Assembly: GCA_026986375.1 (NCBI GenBank)
Contig: JALSOQ010000022.1
Span: forward strand, 1-64,000
Direction: 5' to 3'
DNA from: Archaeoglobaceae archaeon
Lineage (GTDB): Archaea > Halobacteriota > Archaeoglobi > Archaeoglobales > Archaeoglobaceae
Length of the DNA: 64,000 bases
A model generated the notes under the pieces. That model made no database searches. It was not told where the DNA came from and saw only the letters and a list, made by a program, of their open reading frames with translations. Shown here one piece after another: positions 61,867-64,000 of this stretch. Position numbers and translations under genes: made by a program. Numbering within the stretch: the first letter of the stretch is position 1; every line of letters begins with the position of its first letter.

Positions 61867-61940
61867 TTCGGCTCACCTAAACGGCTCGTCCCCCAACGGT
61901 GTTCCCGCCGACATCCACATGTGGTCTGTCCATGGTTCGT

Positions 61941-61961
61941 TTGTCCGACATTGTCGGACAA
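61941..61961. promoter_or_regulatory. Perfect 21-bp palindrome upstream of the cdrS-ftsZ operon
   Basis: TTGTCCGACA and TGTCGGACAA are perfect 10-bp inverted arms around one base. A further half-site GTCCGAC lies at 61964-61970. The minus-strand TATA (TTATATATTTT at 61974-61984) would place transcription start inside the palindrome, so a bound repressor would block initiation. The nearby RHH protein is the obvious candidate to bind it. Confidence 0.7.
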
Positions 61962-61984
61962 TAGTCCGACTCGAAAATATATAA

Positions 61985-62166
61985 GCATTTTGGTTTCTCT
62001 ATCATAACGAACTCATAAGAAATGAAACCGAAAATATCACAAAAAAGAAAATGGATATGTAAGCTGATTCGAACCTAAACCGTTCGGAAAACGATCCTAT
62101 CAAAAAGATAAACGAAGTTAAGTATTATCTAAAAATTTTATAAATCTTTGCTAATTATCGTTATCA
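61985..62166. other. AT-rich spacer between cdrS promoter and MazG-like gene
   Basis: About 180 bp with no plausible gene. It includes A-rich tracts and a few short inverted pieces (ACCGTTCGGAAAACGAT near 62079-62095). I see no tRNA-like or C/D-box structure that I can support. Confidence 0.4.
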
Positions 62167-62445
62167 TCATAACGGCAGGTCCCAATCCTTGCTCGGATCA
62201 CCTTTTATGTATTTTTCTACCAGCCTTTTCTCCAGTTCCAGTCCGAACAGGTTCGCTATGCTCAGAACCATGAACAGAACGTCCGTTAGCTCTTCTCCTA
62301 TAGCGTCGATCTCCCTCTTCCTTACGGCTTCCGCGAGTTCTCCGACCTCCTCGAAAAGCACCGCGAGCAAAAATAGCTCTCCGGACTTGGAGTCTATCTC
62401 GTAATACTTCTCCTTTATCTTCCTTTGAATGTCTCCGAGCTCCAT
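62167..62445 (-). CDS. MazG-like nucleotide pyrophosphohydrolase
   Basis: A 92-residue all-alpha NTP pyrophosphohydrolase. The metal motif is ELFLLAVLFEEVGELAEAVR (ExxE) followed by EELTDVLFMVLSIAN (ExxD). It is one MazG unit, so it should act as a dimer or tetramer to clear aberrant nucleotides. It is divergent from the RCK_N-DHH gene with about 50 bp between starts. Confidence 0.88.
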   Translation of the reverse strand: MELGDIQRKIKEKYYEIDSKSGELFLLAVLFEEVGELAEAVRKREIDAIGEELTDVLFMVLSIANLFGLELEKRLVEKYIKGDPSKDWDLPL

Positions 62446-62494
62446 AAATGTCTTAGGATAGTTTTAAATATCAGTTTTGCCCCTAAGAATCGGG

Positions 62495-63937
62495 ATGGCC
62501 GAAGAGATCGCGGAGGATAAATTCACGCACGAATACGTCGTGATAGGTTGCGGTGCCACCGGTTTTAGCGTCGTAAGGGAGCTCGTTAGAAGGGGAAAGA
62601 GGGTTTTGGCAGTGGACATATCCAAGGAGAGAGTGGAGATTCTCAGAGATGAGAATTACGATGCCATAGTCGGTGACGCGAGGGATGAAAGCCTATACGA
62701 GAGTTTGGACTTCGACAGGGTTTCGGTGATTCTCCTCCTCACTTCCGACGTGGACGTGAACAGGGATGCGATAAGGATCATAAGAAAGTTCAGCAAGGAT
62801 GTCTTCGTAATAGTCAGGGCTCCGAGCTCGAAGATGAAGGAAGAGCTCGAACAGGAAGGGGCGGACTTCGTCGTAGTCCCTTCAGAAGCCATGAAGAGTG
62901 CGGTCATAGATGCGATAAAGAAGATAGACACCTTCAGAAAGCTGAAGAAGTTCAGAAAGGTTTTGGAGAGCGCCAAGGGGGGAAGGCTTGGAATATTTAC
63001 CCACGACAACCCCGATCCCGATGCAATCTCATCAGCGTTCGCTTTAAGGGAAATAGCGAAGAGGTTCGGTGTCGAGGCGGACATAATATACTACGGAGAG
63101 ATCCTCCATCAGGAAAACAGGGCTATGGTGAACTTACTCGAAATTCCGATGCTCAGAGGTGATGAGGTCGATCTGTCGAAATACACGAAGTTCGCTCTCG
63201 TGGATTGCTCCGCACCGGGCGTCAACAACTCGATTCCCAAGGACATAAAGATCAGCATAGTCATAGACCACCATCCGGCAGAGAACGTCGAGGCGGAATA
63301 CGTTGACATAAGGACGGACGTAGGAGCGGCGGCGACCATAATGACCGAATACCTCAGAGAGCTTAAGATAGTTCCGAGCAGGATTCTTGCGACGGCCCTA
63401 TTCTTCGGAATCAAGAGCGAAACGGACGACTTCAAAAGAAATACGAGAACGGCCGATTTTTACGCTTCGGCCTTCCTCTACCCCTTCGTCGATTACGAGA
63501 TGATAGAGAAGATGGAAGGACCGGCAATATCCACGGAAACCCTCGACGTCTTGGGGACTGCGATAAAGAACAGGCAAATTTATTCGAGCTTCCTGATAAG
63601 CTTCGCAGGATTCATAAACGACAGAGACGCCTTACCTCAGGCGGCCGACTTCCTACTGAGACTCGAAGGTATTTCTACAGTCCTCGTTTTCGGTGTCATA
63701 AAGGATACCGTTTACCTTTCCGCGAGAAACAAGGACGTCAGGATAAACATAGGTGAAGTCCTAAGGAGGGCGTTCGGAGACGTTGGAAGCGCCGGCGGTC
63801 ATGCACACGCTGCTGGCGGTCAAATCCCCTTAGGAATATTCGGAGACGTTTCGGATAGAGAGGCATTGAGCAAGCTACTGACGGAAGCTATAAAGAAGAG
63901 GTTTCTGAGCGCTTTGGGTGTCGAGATAAAAGAATAA
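62495..63937 (+). CDS. RCK_N/TrkA-N domain fused to DHH-DHHA1 phosphoesterase
   Basis: About 480 residues. The N-terminal Rossmann domain (VVIGCGATGFSVVRELVRRG, with VDISKERVE) is of TrkA-N/RCK type, able to bind NAD or a nucleotide. Then the DHH phosphoesterase domain follows: FTHDNPDPDAISSAFALREI, VDCSAPG, IDHHP (the DHH motif). The DHHA1 domain ends with SAGGHAHAAGGQIPLG. Similar fusions are found in many euryarchaea; cyclic dinucleotide or nanoRNA hydrolysis is known for relatives. ATG 62495 is preferred over the upstream 62477. Confidence 0.85.
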   Translation: MAEEIAEDKFTHEYVVIGCGATGFSVVRELVRRGKRVLAVDISKERVEILRDENYDAIVGDARDESLYESLDFDRVSVILLLTSDVDVNRDAIRIIRKFSKDVFVIVRAPSSKMKEELEQEGADFVVVPSEAMKSAVIDAIKKIDTFRKLKKFRKVLESAKGGRLGIFTHDNPDPDAISSAFALREIAKRFGVEADIIYYGEILHQENRAMVNLLEIPMLRGDEVDLSKYTKFALVDCSAPGVNNSIPKDIKISIVIDHHPAENVEAEYVDIRTDVGAAATIMTEYLRELKIVPSRILATALFFGIKSETDDFKRNTRTADFYASAFLYPFVDYEMIEKMEGPAISTETLDVLGTAIKNRQIYSSFLISFAGFINDRDALPQAADFLLRLEGISTVLVFGVIKDTVYLSARNKDVRINIGEVLRRAFGDVGSAGGHAHAAGGQIPLGIFGDVSDREALSKLLTEAIKKRFLSALGVEIKE

Positions 63938-63969
63938 CGATTATATATGATAGACCTTAGCGAAGACGG

Positions 63970-64000
63970 ATGGCGGTAATAGAGGACACGTTCGCGGAAG
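63970..64000 (+). CDS. Start of an unidentified gene (partial)
   Basis: An ATG at 63970 opens a frame reading MAVIEDTFAE up to the window edge. A TATA-like ATTATATATGATAG lies about 30 bp upstream, as expected for a leaderless archaeal gene. The sequence is too short to identify the product. Confidence 0.4.
   Translation, partial: MAVIEDTFAE

Overview
The window comes from a hyperthermophilic euryarchaeon, most likely an Archaeoglobales member of the Ferroglobus/Geoglobus type. The lineage is inferred from gene content: archaeal MCM, FEN-1, NMD3, EF-1alpha, archaeal CoA synthesis genes (pantoate kinase and CoaBC), a class II HMG-CoA reductase, a Vht-type [NiFe] hydrogenase and GC-rich archaeal tRNAs. 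A database comparison would be needed to name the species.

Layout. 1-2305 (minus strand) is a nitrogen-fixation operon nifH-nifI1-nifI2-nifD, with nifD running off the left edge. 2496-16484 is a mixed housekeeping region: tRNA-Gly, mcm, a TPD-type nuclease, a PHP phosphoesterase, half of an MFS transporter, a three-domain deoxyribosyltransferase/QueF-like/HD fusion, fen, moaB, tRNA-Leu, an NDH-2-like flavoprotein, a tRNA thiolase, a biotin carrier protein, larB, HMG-CoA reductase, dCMP deaminase, tRNA-Val and an Lrp regulator. 16575-18732 is an oxidative-stress operon (peroxiredoxin, two rubrerythrins, superoxide reductase). 18738-27282 holds S10, EF-1alpha, a stress protein, argD, a helicase, an EndoIV-like protein, NMD3 and secreted proteins. 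27514-30215 is a periplasmic [NiFe] hydrogenase. 30244-35465 holds Nif3-like, lipid, CoA, HIT and pyrD genes. 35584-41624 is a surface module in which two DUF4430 proteins, one with terpenoid-cyclase-like repeats and so resembling vertebrate transcobalamin, precede BtuF and BtuC. This looks like a corrinoid-capture system. 41650-45804 holds argF, an intein-interrupted nadE and an RNA m5C methyltransferase with a separate PUA-like partner.

45927-55518 is an integrated element of about 9.55 kb in the 3' half of tRNA-Lys(CTT), flanked by 42-bp direct repeats. Its integrase is split by integration. The halves join in frame through the att core into a 331-residue enzyme with a ribbon-helix-helix N terminus. 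The element carries an SF1 helicase, a PriS-like primase with a PriX-like tail, a possible small nuclease, several small DNA-binding or Cys-rich proteins, a 9-bp repeat array, a structured non-coding region and a remnant of a second integrase. Its replication genes recall the pTN2-type plasmids of Thermococcales.

55519-64000 returns to the chromosome: argJ, valS, an FAH-family protein, a hotdog thioesterase, ftsZ preceded by a CdrS-like ribbon-helix-helix gene with a perfect 21-bp palindrome at the predicted transcription start, a MazG-like protein, an RCK_N-DHH protein and the first codons of one more gene. No rRNA and no CRISPR array were seen.
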